A DNA stretch of 64,000 bases. Origin: Balneolales bacterium (GTDB lineage: Bacteria; Bacteroidota; Rhodothermia; Balneolales; Natronogracilivirgulaceae). Positions 1-9,258 of this stretch are shown here, piece by piece. The notes under the pieces are model-generated. The model worked only from the letters and a program-made list of their open reading frames with translations, was not told where the DNA came from and did no database searches. A program made the translations under genes and the position numbers. Position 1 is the stretch's first letter; each line of letters starts with the position of its first letter. The stretch covers positions 1 through 64,000 of the forward strand of contig SLKA01000020.1 in the NCBI GenBank assembly GCA_007134845.1. The letters are read 5' to 3'.

Positions 1-100
1 CAGGCACGCGATCCTCCCGCGGCCACGCAATAAACGTGATTCCCGTTATGATAAGCAGGAGCAGCGGTACTTTGATGATATGTGATCTGAAGAATGACAT
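1..100 (-). CDS. N-terminus of a membrane-anchored or secreted protein (partial)
   Basis: An ATG at 100-98 opens a frame that runs off the left edge. The 33 visible residues are a short basic head, a hydrophobic stretch (VPLLLLIITGITFIAW) and then PREDRVP, which looks like a signal peptide or membrane anchor. An upstream ATG at about 115 reaches a stop after five codons, so 100 is the best start. The rest of the gene lies outside the window and its family cannot be named. Transcribed in the same direction as uvrA. Confidence 0.5.
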   Translation of the reverse strand, partial: MSFFRSHIIKVPLLLLIITGITFIAWPREDRVP

Positions 101-219
101 CAACCTGAAATATACATAAACTAGGAGCTTCAGGCAAAGGATTTCTGCCCGTCACAAGGAGGATGTCAGTTTCTGTTCAGATGCTGTAAATGGCTGTAAA
201 CAAATGCTTGACGGCGATT

Positions 220-3072
220 TCAAACCCTGACGCTTTTGCTGGAATGTTCGATTTCCTCCAGGAGATGCCGGCCGGTGTATGAACGCCTGACACGGGTTAT
301 CTCTTCGGGTGTACCGGTTGCGATAATCTCGCCGCCTTCATCCCCACCTTCGGGACCCATATCTATGACGTGGTCGGCAGCCAGAATCAGATCCAGGTTG
401 TGTTCGATGACCACAACCGTATTGCCTTTGTCGACCAGCTGTTGGATGACATTAACAAGCATGGTGACATCCTGGAAATGGAGCCCGGTCGTAGGCTCAT
501 CCATCACATAAAGGGTGTCGCCCGTACCGATTTTTGAGAGCTCCCTTGCCAGTTTGATGCGCTGTGCTTCTCCACCAGACAGGGTTGTGCTGGATTGCCC
601 CAGTGTCAGATAGCCGAGTCCCACCGAGTTCATCGTCTCCAGAATGCGCTTGACGCGCGGGACCGCATCAAAAAAATCTGCCGCTTCCTCGATCTGCATG
701 TCAAGGATTTCAGCTATATTTTTGCCCTTGTAATGGATATCGAGGGTTTCCCGGTTGTAGCGCTTGCCCTTGCAGACCTCACAGGTGACATACACATCCG
801 GCAAAAAATTCATTTCAATCTTTTTCATGCCATCGCCATTGCAGGCCTCGCAGCGTCCGCCTTTCACATTGAACGAGAAGCGTCCCTGGCCGTATCCCCG
901 GATTTTCGCCTCCGGCAATTCGGCAAAAAGCGCCCGGATCATGTCGAAGACTTTGGTGTACGTGCCGGGATTTGAACGGGGCGTGCGACCGATCGGACTC
1001 TGGTCAATCGAAATGATTTTGTTGAGATGTTCAAGTCCGCTTACCGTATCGTATGGCAGCGGAACGGTGCGCGAATGGTAAAAGTGGGAACTCAGCAGCG
1101 GAACGACCGTCTGGTTGATAATAGAGCTCTTTCCACTGCCGCTGACGCCGGTCACACAGATAAATGTACCCAGGGGCAGATGCAGGTCAACCGACTTGAG
1201 ATTGTGTCCGCGCGCGCCGAAGACCACCAGTTCGGTGCCTTTGCCTTTCCGTCGTATTTCGGGCAGCGGGATGGTCTCTTCGTATCGCAGGAAACGGGCG
1301 GTTGCAGATTCGGGATCCAGTTCTCCGGGCCGGCCCTGGGTGACGATGTATCCGCCAAAGCGTCCGGCACCCGGACCCAGATCCACCACGTAGTCCGCGT
1401 GTTCGATGGTTTCCCGGTCATGCTCCACGACGATCACGCTATTGCCCAGGTCGCGCAGCTGTTTCAGCGAGCGGATCAGCTTTATGTTGTCTCGCTGGTG
1501 CAGCCCGATGCTGGGTTCATCCAGGATGTAGAGTACGCCGACGAGCTGGGTGCCGATCTGTGTCGCAAGCCGGATGCGCTGGGCTTCGCCGCCGCTGATG
1601 GTCTGGGCCTCGCGGTCGAGCGAGAGGTAGTCGAGTCCCACATTCAGAAGAAAATCAAGCCGGTCGCGAATCTCCTTTACAATCTGGGAGGCAATCACCC
1701 GCTGCCGGTCTGTGAGGTTGAAGCGGTCAACGGTACGCCGAAGTGACCGGATATCCAACCGGACCAGATCATGGATATTGAAATCGCCGATCCGGTACGA
1801 TAGAGCCTCTCTTTTAAGCCGACCACCTCCGCAGGCTGAGCAGGAAACCCGGTTCATGAACGCTCTGGCTTTTTCACGCTGCGCGGTTGATTTGGACTCC
1901 TCGTACTGTTCCCGGATGAGGGAGCAGACACCCGGAAAACTGTGTTTATAGGTGACACTGCTGTCGCGGAAATCATAGGTTACATTGTACTGTCTGTCGC
2001 CGCTTCCCTGCATGATAATATTCTGAAGCTCTTCCGGCAGCTCGTCGTACAGTGTCTGAAAAGACGCCTTATGCGCTTTGAAGACCGCATCAAGCTGCTT
2101 GAACACGAAAATACTGCGTGGTTTTCCGAGATAGCGAACCGCTCCGTCGGCAATGCTCTGCATCCTGTTCGGAATGACCAGGCCGGGATCCACATCGTAG
2201 CGGTATCCCAGGCCGCCGCAGTCGGGACATGCACCATAGGGTGAATTGAACGAGAACATGTTGGGTGCCGGCTCGTCGTAGGACAGGCCGCTTTCGGGAT
2301 CGAACAGATTCTGCGAGAAGAGCATGTCGCGAAAGCCGCTTTCGCTTTGCGGATCCTCAATAGCCAGAATCAGGTTGCCGTCGGCCATATCCAGGGCGAC
2401 CTGCACGCTTTGCGCAATACGGCTGCGGCTGTTTTCCGAGACGACAAACCGGTCCACAACTACTTCGATATTGTGCGTCTTGTACCGGTCTGCCTGCAGC
2501 CCGGGCTCCAGTTCCTGAAATTCGCCGTCAATACGCACCCGTATGAACCCCTGTTTCAGGGTCTGGTCAAACAGCTCGCGGTAGTGCCCTTTGCGCCCCC
2601 TGACCACTGGCGCCATGCAATAGGCTCGCGTGCCCTGTGGCAGCTGCATGATGCTGGCCACCACTTCTTCGGGTGTCTGTTTCTGCATGCGATTGCCGGT
2701 CAGATAGGAGTAGGGTGTGCCGGCACGGGCAAAAAGAAGACGCAGGTAGTCGTAAATCTCCGTAACGGTGCCAACGGTTGATCTGGGATTCCGGCTTGTT
2801 GTCTTCTGATCGATGGAGATAACCGGCGAGAGTCCGTCGATGAAATCGGTCTCGGGGCGTTCCATCATTCCCAGAAACTGGCGGGCGTACGACGACAGGG
2901 ACTCCATGAAACGGCGCTGACCTTCGGCGTAGATCGTGTCGAACGCCAGAGAAGTCTTTCCCGATCCCGAAATACCTGTTATAACAACAAACTGATCCCG
3001 CGGAATATCCAGGTCGATGTTCTTGAGGTTGTGCTCGCGTGCTCCGCGTATGATAATGGCGTTTGTCGGCAT
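220..3072 (-). CDS. uvrA: UvrABC excinuclease subunit A
   Basis: Damage-recognition ATPase of nucleotide excision repair; loads UvrB on lesions. The 950 residues are close to the usual ~940. Visible landmarks are Walker A GISGSGKT at residues 33-40 and GVSGSGKS near 643, two ABC signatures (SGGEAQRI), Walker B LYILDEPSIGLHQRD and LYVMDEPTTGLHFQD, and zinc-finger cysteines (CPDCGG near 285, CSACGG near 412, and CEAC with CEVC near 740 forming the C-terminal finger). Start is ATG with no clear ribosome-binding site. It is divergent from the Asp-box gene across a 174-bp gap. All key residues are present, so it should be functional. Confidence 0.98.
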   Translation of the reverse strand: MPTNAIIIRGAREHNLKNIDLDIPRDQFVVITGISGSGKTSLAFDTIYAEGQRRFMESLSSYARQFLGMMERPETDFIDGLSPVISIDQKTTSRNPRSTVGTVTEIYDYLRLLFARAGTPYSYLTGNRMQKQTPEEVVASIMQLPQGTRAYCMAPVVRGRKGHYRELFDQTLKQGFIRVRIDGEFQELEPGLQADRYKTHNIEVVVDRFVVSENSRSRIAQSVQVALDMADGNLILAIEDPQSESGFRDMLFSQNLFDPESGLSYDEPAPNMFSFNSPYGACPDCGGLGYRYDVDPGLVIPNRMQSIADGAVRYLGKPRSIFVFKQLDAVFKAHKASFQTLYDELPEELQNIIMQGSGDRQYNVTYDFRDSSVTYKHSFPGVCSLIREQYEESKSTAQREKARAFMNRVSCSACGGGRLKREALSYRIGDFNIHDLVRLDIRSLRRTVDRFNLTDRQRVIASQIVKEIRDRLDFLLNVGLDYLSLDREAQTISGGEAQRIRLATQIGTQLVGVLYILDEPSIGLHQRDNIKLIRSLKQLRDLGNSVIVVEHDRETIEHADYVVDLGPGAGRFGGYIVTQGRPGELDPESATARFLRYEETIPLPEIRRKGKGTELVVFGARGHNLKSVDLHLPLGTFICVTGVSGSGKSSIINQTVVPLLSSHFYHSRTVPLPYDTVSGLEHLNKIISIDQSPIGRTPRSNPGTYTKVFDMIRALFAELPEAKIRGYGQGRFSFNVKGGRCEACNGDGMKKIEMNFLPDVYVTCEVCKGKRYNRETLDIHYKGKNIAEILDMQIEEAADFFDAVPRVKRILETMNSVGLGYLTLGQSSTTLSGGEAQRIKLARELSKIGTGDTLYVMDEPTTGLHFQDVTMLVNVIQQLVDKGNTVVVIEHNLDLILAADHVIDMGPEGGDEGGEIIATGTPEEITRVRRSYTGRHLLEEIEHSSKSVRV

Positions 3073-3246
3073 GGTATGGGGTGTGAGAAACAGGGTGATT
3101 CAAAGGTATGATGATACCGGATATATGTAAACCGGAAACGATGAGAATATCATTCGTTTATTTCCCGCTAAACGTTATATTTTATCATTGCACAAATCAC
3201 AGTAATATCAGAGCTCGCGTTCGTCACCTTTAAAAGGACTTTTTCT

Positions 3247-4167
3247 ATGAGATATATAACAGTTACTTCATTTCTTCTTTTGTTTATGGCCGGTTCGGCA
3301 TTTCAGCCGGCGGCAGCCGATTCCGGCAACTGGAACCACACTGACGGTCCCTATGGCGGATCAGTCCAGGCCCTTCACGTTGCGCAAAACGGGTCCATAC
3401 TGGCTGGCACACTCGGCCAGGGCGTCTTTTTTTCCACCGATGGTGGGGAAAACTGGCTGCAAAGCGGTCTTGATAACGTTTCGGTTTTTGATTTCGCCCG
3501 CGGATCAGGGGATACCTTCTTTGCTGCCACTCAGAACGGTGTCTATCGTTCCGATAACAACGGACGGAGCTGGCGCCGCACTTCCCAGGGCATGGATGAA
3601 GTCAGAGTTCAGTCGGTAGCAGTTCATGAGTCAGGCCGCGTCTTTGCCGCCACACTGGTAGGCGGTATTTACGTATCTGACAATAACGGTTCTTCCTGGA
3701 GCCAGGCAAATGAGGGTATTTCACTGAAATTTGGCTACGCACTCCAGGTGCACCCCAATGGATCCGTATTTGCCGGAGTGACCAACCGCATTTACCGCTC
3801 GGAAGACGGCGGCGGACAATGGCTGCCCATGGATACGGACTTCCCTCATGTGCGGACCAACGCCATTGCTGTGAATGCCGATGGCGCCCTGTTTGCCGCC
3901 ACTCAGTATGGGGTGTATCGTTCGGATGATGCCGGTCAGAGCTGGCAGGCAACCGGCACTCAGTTTGCCGATGCCGAAGTTTATGATCTTGTCATCACAC
4001 AGGATAATACGATTGTCGCCGCCACTCGTGAAGGCGTTTACACCTCGACCGATAGCGGAGCCTCCTGGGAGGCTGATGGTCTTTCGGATCATCCTGTCTA
4101 TTCCCTCGGTTACGGGGGCGGTGTTCTTGCAGCAGGTGGAAATCCCGGCGTCTTTGTACGAAACTAA
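3247..4167 (+). CDS. Secreted Asp-box (BNR/sortilin-type) beta-propeller protein
   Basis: A signal peptide (about residues 1-25, ending near PAAADS) precedes repeated blades. Six Asp boxes of the S-x-D-x-G-x-x-W type are visible: STDGGENW at 63, SDNNGRSW at 102, SDNNGSSW at 144, then SEDGGGQW, SDDAGQSW and STDSGASW. Each follows a short hydrophobic strand such as ILAGT or VFAAT. This predicts a six- or seven-bladed propeller in the periplasm or outside the cell. No catalytic sialidase arginine triad is evident, so a binding or scaffolding role is more likely than glycosidase activity. AAAGGA upstream serves as ribosome-binding site. tsaD starts 13 bp after its stop. Confidence 0.85.
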   Translation: MRYITVTSFLLLFMAGSAFQPAAADSGNWNHTDGPYGGSVQALHVAQNGSILAGTLGQGVFFSTDGGENWLQSGLDNVSVFDFARGSGDTFFAATQNGVYRSDNNGRSWRRTSQGMDEVRVQSVAVHESGRVFAATLVGGIYVSDNNGSSWSQANEGISLKFGYALQVHPNGSVFAGVTNRIYRSEDGGGQWLPMDTDFPHVRTNAIAVNADGALFAATQYGVYRSDDAGQSWQATGTQFADAEVYDLVITQDNTIVAATREGVYTSTDSGASWEADGLSDHPVYSLGYGGGVLAAGGNPGVFVRN

Positions 4168-4180
4168 ACCCTGATTCCCT

Positions 4181-5197
4181 ATGCTGGTCCTGGGGATCGA
4201 ATCTTCATGCGACGAGACGGCTGCGGCCGTATATGACGGCACGCGGCTGCTCTCAAGCGTGATCGCATCCCAGAGGGATCATATTGATTTTGGCGGTATT
4301 GTGCCCGAACTGGCTTCCAGGGCACACGAACGGGTCATCTCGAAGACCGTCTCGCAGGCCATATCACAGGCGGGGATCGGTAAGAAGGATATCCACGTCA
4401 TTGCTGTCACAGAGGGACCCGGACTGATGGGGTCGCTGCTTGTGGGACTCTGTTTCGCCAAGGGACTTGCCATTCAGCTGGATCGTCCGGTCATCGGTGT
4501 CAACCATATCGATGCCCATATTTACGCCACTTTCATCGATGAAAAACCGCAGCTTCCATTTGTGAGCCTGGTGGTTTCGGGCGGACACACCCAGATTTTC
4601 CATGTCATCCGTCCGCTGCAGCATACACTGATGGGTCAGACCAGGGACGATGCCGCGGGTGAGGCTTTTGATAAGATCGGCAAGCTGTTGGGCATGGCTT
4701 ACCCGGCCGGACCCGAAATCGACCGGCTGGCCCGGACCGGAAATCCATCATTTTATAATTTCCCGCGGGCGATGATGCAGAAAGGGCTTGATTTCAGCTT
4801 TTCCGGACTCAAAACATCTGTTCTCTACTATCTGCAGGATATCCCGGAGCCGGAGCGTGAACACTTCATTGAAGAGCATCGCAGCGATCTGTGTGCCAGC
4901 ATATCCGCCGCGATCACCGATGTCCTGATTCACAAACTGCGCCAGGCCGTTCGGAAAGCACCGGTGAAGAGTGTGATTATTGCAGGCGGCGTTTCGGCCA
5001 ACACCATGCTTCGCCATAAAGCACAGGAGCTGGCTGACGAACTCGGTGTTTCCCTGCATATCCCTCATCCCAGGTACTGCACCGACAATGCCGCGATGAT
5101 CGCCGTCACCGGCTGGTTCAAGGCGAATGAAGGGTTATATGATGATTTGCATCTGAAACCGTATGCCCGCTTTCATTGGGAGAAAATGCAGGGATGA
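4181..5197 (+). CDS. tsaD: tRNA N6-adenosine threonylcarbamoyltransferase TsaD
   Basis: Transfers the threonylcarbamoyl group to A37 of ANN-reading tRNAs, together with TsaB/TsaE. Length 338 aa matches the family. Landmarks: N-terminal GIESSCDETA, metal-binding HxxxH within NHIDAH, SGGHT, GEAFDKIGKLLG, GGVSANTMLR and the C-terminal metal aspartate in CTDNAAMIA. It lies 13 bp after the propeller gene and may share its transcript, though the functions are unrelated. Its stop codon is the first triplet of a 14-bp tandem duplication. Confidence 0.97.
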   Translation: MLVLGIESSCDETAAAVYDGTRLLSSVIASQRDHIDFGGIVPELASRAHERVISKTVSQAISQAGIGKKDIHVIAVTEGPGLMGSLLVGLCFAKGLAIQLDRPVIGVNHIDAHIYATFIDEKPQLPFVSLVVSGGHTQIFHVIRPLQHTLMGQTRDDAAGEAFDKIGKLLGMAYPAGPEIDRLARTGNPSFYNFPRAMMQKGLDFSFSGLKTSVLYYLQDIPEPEREHFIEEHRSDLCASISAAITDVLIHKLRQAVRKAPVKSVIIAGGVSANTMLRHKAQELADELGVSLHIPHPRYCTDNAAMIAVTGWFKANEGLYDDLHLKPYARFHWEKMQG

Positions 5198-5222
5198 GGC
5201 TGTAAGGTTGAGGCTGCAGGAT
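5195..5222. repeat. 14-bp tandem duplication at the tsaD stop codon
   Basis: Two adjacent 14-mers, TGAGGCTGTAAGGT and TGAGGCTGCAGGAT, start exactly at the tsaD stop codon (11 of 14 positions match). This is one of several short arrays at gene 3' ends in the window. Confidence 0.6.
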
Positions 5223-5263
5223 TGCAAACAGGTGAGCTGCGGCCCAGATAGTGAAGGAGAATA

Positions 5264-5719
5264 TCACCCCGCTGGTCCCTGAACCTTTTTGCACGCCTCC
5301 ACAGCCAGACGATCCACCCGATTGTTGCGCTCGTCATCGGCGTGACCTTTGACCTTTACCCATTCCACATCGTGCGGTTTCATTGCCTCCAGAAGCCGCT
5401 CCCACAAATCCCTGTTTTCAACTGGTTTTTTATCGGCTCTTTTCCATCCCCGCCGGAGCCAGTTGTCCACCCAGCCCTGAGTAAATGCATTAACTATGAG
5501 CGCGCTGTCACTGTGAACAGATACATGGCAGGGGCGGTTAAGGGTTTCAAGAGCCCGGATGACCGCCATCAACTCCATCCGGTTGTTGGTTGCGTTCGGT
5601 TCACCACCGCTCAGGGTTTTCTCCCTGCCCTTCCACTGAAGCAGCGCTCCCCATCCACCCGGACCAGGATTGCCGCTGCAGGCACCATCGGTGTAGACTG
5701 TAACGTGCGGTTTGCTCAT
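5264..5719 (-). CDS. rnhA: Ribonuclease HI
   Basis: Cleaves the RNA strand of RNA-DNA hybrids. It has 151 residues with the catalytic carboxylates of the family in place: D11 (YTDGACSGNPGPGGWG), E49 (NNRMEL), D71 (HSDSALIV) and the C-terminal HADDERNNRVDRLA. Its ATG overlaps the pyrF stop (ATGA), so the two are translationally coupled on the minus strand. It is convergent with tsaD across a 66-bp gap with no clear intrinsic terminator. Confidence 0.97.
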   Translation of the reverse strand: MSKPHVTVYTDGACSGNPGPGGWGALLQWKGREKTLSGGEPNATNNRMELMAVIRALETLNRPCHVSVHSDSALIVNAFTQGWVDNWLRRGWKRADKKPVENRDLWERLLEAMKPHDVEWVKVKGHADDERNNRVDRLAVEACKKVQGPAG

Positions 5720-6597
5720 GATTTCTTGTTTCTGGTCCCCGGTTTGCCGGCAGTATGAAGGCAGTGATCGGATATTTCCTGAAGTATCTTATTGTATGAG
5801 TCGGTGTTACCGGCAACCTGCACTTCCCAGGTGTTCGGACTGTTTTTGTCAAATGCAGCAAGTCCGCGACTGACATTGATCAGCGGGATGCCCTCGTGCC
5901 GTTGCAAATGCCGGGCAAGTTCCGGAACAGATCCACCCTGGGCGCCCACACCCGGAACGAGAAGAGGAGCTTCCGGATAGGCCTGCATCACTGGTCCATA
6001 TACCGTGCTTTGTGTCGCTCCTATCACCATGCCCAAAGTGCCTGGATGCTGATGCGAAGTATTGCGCATCAGGGTGGCCAGATATTCACTCAGCGTGGAA
6101 AAATCCCCGAATGGACGGGTCATCAGGTCAGCTGCACCGGGATTCGAAGTGAGTGTCAGCGCGTAAACAGCGCGATCAGAGTCCTGGAGAAATGGGAGCA
6201 GCGTATCCATCCCCATAAACGGGGAAAGGGTGATCGCATCAAACCCAAGCCGGTCGAAATAGGCTGTCTTGTAGCGGGCATTTGTATGCGGGACATCACC
6301 TCGTTTGGCGTCGGCAATCAGGATTTTTCCGGACGGTATAGCGTCGAGGACATCGTTGAGCACGTAAAAAGCGTCCACTCCCAGTGCTTCAAAATAGGCA
6401 ATATTTATTTTGTAGGCAGCGACCCCTGTTTTGGTCTGCTCGATCAGCCGCCGGCAAAAAGTGACGGCCATTTCACTTTCCGGGAGGCCCTGCGACCGGA
6501 TTTCGGGTGGAAGAAGTTCCGGCACCGGATCCAGCCCTGCGCAAAGCACCGATTGCGATCCCCGGACCGCAGCCAATAGTTTTTCCAAATATGTCAT
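5716..6597 (-). CDS. pyrF: Orotidine 5'-phosphate decarboxylase (type 2)
   Basis: Catalyses the last step of UMP synthesis. The 293-residue length and the early CAGLDP motif mark the longer type 2 subfamily. The catalytic Asp-Lys-Asp segment is present as ADAKRGDVPHTN near residue 100, and a phosphate-binding LLVPGVGAQGG near 210. It is first in a two-gene unit with rnhA (4-base overlap). The pyrimidine regulator homologue pyrR is 11 kb away, so pyrimidine genes are scattered here. Confidence 0.95.
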   Translation of the reverse strand: MTYLEKLLAAVRGSQSVLCAGLDPVPELLPPEIRSQGLPESEMAVTFCRRLIEQTKTGVAAYKINIAYFEALGVDAFYVLNDVLDAIPSGKILIADAKRGDVPHTNARYKTAYFDRLGFDAITLSPFMGMDTLLPFLQDSDRAVYALTLTSNPGAADLMTRPFGDFSTLSEYLATLMRNTSHQHPGTLGMVIGATQSTVYGPVMQAYPEAPLLVPGVGAQGGSVPELARHLQRHEGIPLINVSRGLAAFDKNSPNTWEVQVAGNTDSYNKILQEISDHCLHTAGKPGTRNKKS

Positions 6598-6694
6598 CAG
6601 TCGGATGATTTTGTTTCGGATGAAAATACAACAATATTTATTTCAATTTCGGGATATATTAACACCCGCATTATTAACACAAAACAATGCTGAT

Positions 6695-7450
6695 ATGGTC
6701 TCCGAGACATGGTTCGAATCCTGGTTTGACAGCCCGCTGTACGAAAAACTGTATGCCAACAGGGATGATGCCGAGGCAGCTCAGCTCGTTTCATTGATTG
6801 CTGCCAAACTTTCCCCAAAGGATTATCCACAGGTTCTGGATTTGGGATGCGGCCGGGGCCGGCATGCGTTTCTCCTCGCAAGCAAAGGGTACCGGGTCAC
6901 CGGTGTGGACCTCTCTTCCCGGGCGATTGAAAAAGCGCGCCGCAAAGTAGAGGAAGAGAACATCCCCGGTGTCGTCTTCGAAACAGGTGATATGCGTTCA
7001 TGGCGAAGCACACCATTCGACCTGGTCTGTAACTTGTTTACCAGTTTTGGCTATTTTGATGATGATGATAACAATCTGCGCGTTATAAACAATATGGAAG
7101 CCAATCTGAAGCAGAAGGGATATCTGGTGATGGACTACCTGAACCCCAGCTATGTCCGGGAGAAGCTGGTGCCCGTGGAGACGGTAACCATTGGCGACAT
7201 GACCTGCCGTATAAGCCGGCATATCGAAAACAGCATGGTTGTTAAAACACTCTCATTTCTTTCGACCAGCAATGATCACTCGGTGAGCTACCAGGAGCGT
7301 GTCAAACTCTACAATTTAGAGTGGTTTGAGTCCGTCTTTGCCAGACATCATATGAAGATCACCCGGCTGTCCGGTGACTACAGCGGCGGTGGTTTTCATC
7401 CACAGCATAGCGCCCGGATGGTGATGATGGTAAAGAAAGAAGGGCTTTAG
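6695..7450 (+). CDS. Class I SAM-dependent methyltransferase
   Basis: The 251-residue protein has the SAM-binding glycine loop VLDLGCGRGRHAFLLA near residue 50, followed by VTGVDLSSRAIEKAR (acidic ribose-binding residue) and GDMRSW. The frame stays open further upstream into pyrF sequence, but the protein-like part starts at MVSETWFESWFDSPLYEKLY, so ATG 6695 is chosen. There is no clear ribosome-binding site. The WFdSpyYhkLY start is typical of small-molecule methyltransferases common in this phylum; the substrate cannot be told. It is divergent from pyrF. Confidence 0.85.
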   Translation: MVSETWFESWFDSPLYEKLYANRDDAEAAQLVSLIAAKLSPKDYPQVLDLGCGRGRHAFLLASKGYRVTGVDLSSRAIEKARRKVEEENIPGVVFETGDMRSWRSTPFDLVCNLFTSFGYFDDDDNNLRVINNMEANLKQKGYLVMDYLNPSYVREKLVPVETVTIGDMTCRISRHIENSMVVKTLSFLSTSNDHSVSYQERVKLYNLEWFESVFARHHMKITRLSGDYSGGGFHPQHSARMVMMVKKEGL

Positions 7451-7473
7451 TCCGGTCTGAGTTCGTTGGAATC

Positions 7474-7524
7474 CTATCCACGCTTTTTCAGCTTGCTGCG
7501 AAGAGTGCCTCAGGGGAGGTCCAG
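7474..7524 (-). other. Possible relic of a Fis-type helix-turn-helix tail
   Basis: Just past the M48 gene stop, and in the same frame, the minus strand reads GTLRSKLKKRG then stop. With the M48 tail this gives ..LLDLP-stop-GTLRSKLKKRG. A single TGA-to-CGA change would restore LLDLPRGTLRSKLKKRG, which resembles the recognition helix and end of Fis/NtrC C-terminal domains. The match is short and may be chance. Confidence 0.25.
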
Positions 7525-8295
7525 CAGTTCGCTCCAGTCTCCGGGGTAAAGAGGTTCGAACTCCATTTCAAGTTCGCTGGTCTTTTCATAGATCCTGGCG
7601 GCGCGATCCCGGGAATCCGGGTGTGTACTCAACCATTCAGGCACATTTCTGCTGCCGTCTTTTGTGGAAATGCGCAGCAAGAAATTCCCCAGATATACCG
7701 GATCAATATCAGATGCGGTGAGAAACGCTATTGCTTTCTGGTCCGCCTCCCGTTCCTGCTCCCGGCTGAAAGCCGAGGTGGTGAGAATCCGAAGAATGTT
7801 GGAAATTACTTCCGATCCCGCATCCATCCCGCTCATCATGAGCAGCAGCGTGGTCCCGAATTCCGCCATCATCCGGTCCATGATATGGTTTTCGGTGATA
7901 TGTCCGATTTCATGGGCCAGTACACCTGCGAATTCCTCTGCATTTTCGGTGAAGTTCAGAAGTCCGGTAAATACTATGACATTCCGGCCCGGCAGAACAG
8001 CCGCATTGATGGTTGCACTTTTGAAAACGTGTACGCGAATTGATTCGGGATCAATATCGTTGGCAGTGCATATCCGGTGATGGATCTGAGCTATGACAGC
8101 CAGCAGTGAATCATTGCGGGATTTGTCATGCTTCAGTTCGACCTGTTTAAGGAGAAGCTCCCCGAGTTTTTCCTCAGTTTCTTTGCCTATGGTTTCTGTG
8201 GTAGTGCCTCTCAGAAAATCGATCCGGCTCAGGCCAAACCAGATCAATGCAAACAGAAGGATCATTATTGCCAGTTGTAAAAAAGCTTTTTTCAT
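7510..8295 (-). CDS. M48-family membrane-anchored zinc metalloprotease
   Basis: An N-terminal hydrophobic segment (about residues 5-25) anchors the protein. The catalytic HEIGHITENH lies near residue 130 and the third zinc ligand is in EREAD near 180. This fits the Oma1/BepA/LoiP-like branch of M48, which acts on envelope or periplasmic proteins, rather than the four-helix HtpX type. At 261 aa it lacks TPR repeats. It is last in a minus-strand run of four envelope genes (TM2, DUF2752, DUF4870-like, M48) with short gaps, suggesting an envelope quality-control or membrane unit. The C-terminal few residues may derive from foreign sequence (see the Fis-like tail). Confidence 0.9.
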   Translation of the reverse strand: MKKAFLQLAIMILLFALIWFGLSRIDFLRGTTTETIGKETEEKLGELLLKQVELKHDKSRNDSLLAVIAQIHHRICTANDIDPESIRVHVFKSATINAAVLPGRNVIVFTGLLNFTENAEEFAGVLAHEIGHITENHIMDRMMAEFGTTLLLMMSGMDAGSEVISNILRILTTSAFSREQEREADQKAIAFLTASDIDPVYLGNFLLRISTKDGSRNVPEWLSTHPDSRDRAARIYEKTSELEMEFEPLYPGDWSELLDLP

Positions 8296-8308
8296 AGTGC
8301 TGCCTCCA

Positions 8309-8740
8309 TCACTCCCTGCAGATTGCGTTGGTCATTGAACCCCAGAACCACCATTCGACATGAATTCCTCTCCGGGTTTTGACCGCCGTGTAAATGGTCA
8401 TGATAAACTCGAGCAGATTGATCAGCGCAGCGGTAATCAGATAGGCGACGTAGTAGTTGCTGAGTTCGCCGGCACCGAAAAAAACGTACAGGGTCCAGCC
8501 GACAGCCGCAGCGTTCACAAGGAAGATGGTGATCTGCGAGAGCATCGCCTGGGTGCAGTGCCAGCGCGTGAAGAAGCCGCCCCTGCGGTTTCCGAGAAAA
8601 AAAATGCCGGTGGCCAGAAGGTTTGCAATAGGCATGGGCATACCGATCATGATGGCGATAAGTGACATCAGATAGCTGTTGGATGCCTTCTCCATCTCGG
8701 CTTCGGGCGGTTCATAGGGAAAGGGTGGATGTTTAAGCAT
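8309..8740 (-). CDS. Small multi-pass membrane protein, DUF4870-like
   Basis: The 143-residue protein has about three hydrophobic segments (PMPIANLLATGIFFL, LSQITIFLVNAAAVGWTLYVFF, YYVAYLITAALINLLEFIMTIY). The central RGGFFTRWHCTQAMLSQI resembles the DUF4870/Tic20-like pattern in which an aromatic-His segment precedes a long helix. No catalytic motif is visible. It sits 13 bp upstream of the M48 gene and 43 bp after the DUF2752 gene, so is probably cotranscribed. Family assignment is by resemblance only. Confidence 0.65.
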   Translation of the reverse strand: MLKHPPFPYEPPEAEMEKASNSYLMSLIAIMIGMPMPIANLLATGIFFLGNRRGGFFTRWHCTQAMLSQITIFLVNAAAVGWTLYVFFGAGELSNYYVAYLITAALINLLEFIMTIYTAVKTRRGIHVEWWFWGSMTNAICRE

Positions 8741-8783
8741 ATCAGGTTTATGGTGTTGGTAACTTTGTTGGCCGGCAATTGAT

Positions 8784-9197
8784 TCAGAGTCCTTTTGTGA
8801 TGTTCCAGATCCAGTTGGCGATGATCAGAATAACCAGCAGAGCTGCCAGCCATTTATTCCGGACCAGCAAGGCTTCTGCCTTTTGATAGCTTCGAAAAAG
8901 GGTATCACGCTTGCGCAACAAGTCGGATACGACCCATACAGGTATGACAATGAGCAGAAAAACGGCAAGAAATCCCAGCGGATTTGTCATCAAAGCGGCT
9001 GGCAGATTGCCTTCAGTGATCAGGAGGATGGATCTGGCAGTCCCGCAGGAGGGACAGGGTATATCCGTCATCCGGTTGATGGGACACAGCTGGGCAGAAA
9101 TGCCGCCATTGCCGCGATGAAAGAGATAAGTGAGCAGGCCATAGGATGCTGCAGCCAGGGTCAGAACGAGACCATGTAAACGGGTTTTGGTCAGCAT
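8784..9197 (-). CDS. DUF2752 membrane protein
   Basis: The 137-residue protein carries the family signature CPSCGTARSILLITEGNLPAALMTNPLG (residues about 48-75; split here by position), between predicted membrane helices at the N-terminus (LVLTLAAASYGLLTYLF), middle (FLAVFLLIVIPVWVV) and C-terminus (WLAALLVILIIANWIW). Function is unknown, but DUF2752 genes often sit beside TM2-domain genes, as here. It is in the same minus-strand run as the TM2, DUF4870-like and M48 genes. Confidence 0.85.
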   Translation of the reverse strand: MLTKTRLHGLVLTLAAASYGLLTYLFHRGNGGISAQLCPINRMTDIPCPSCGTARSILLITEGNLPAALMTNPLGFLAVFLLIVIPVWVVSDLLRKRDTLFRSYQKAEALLVRNKWLAALLVILIIANWIWNITKGL

Positions 9198-9258
9198 ATC
9201 GTCGTATCGGTTGGTCGATCCGCTGCAGCATCTTCGATCCTGCCGTCATGACAAATCA

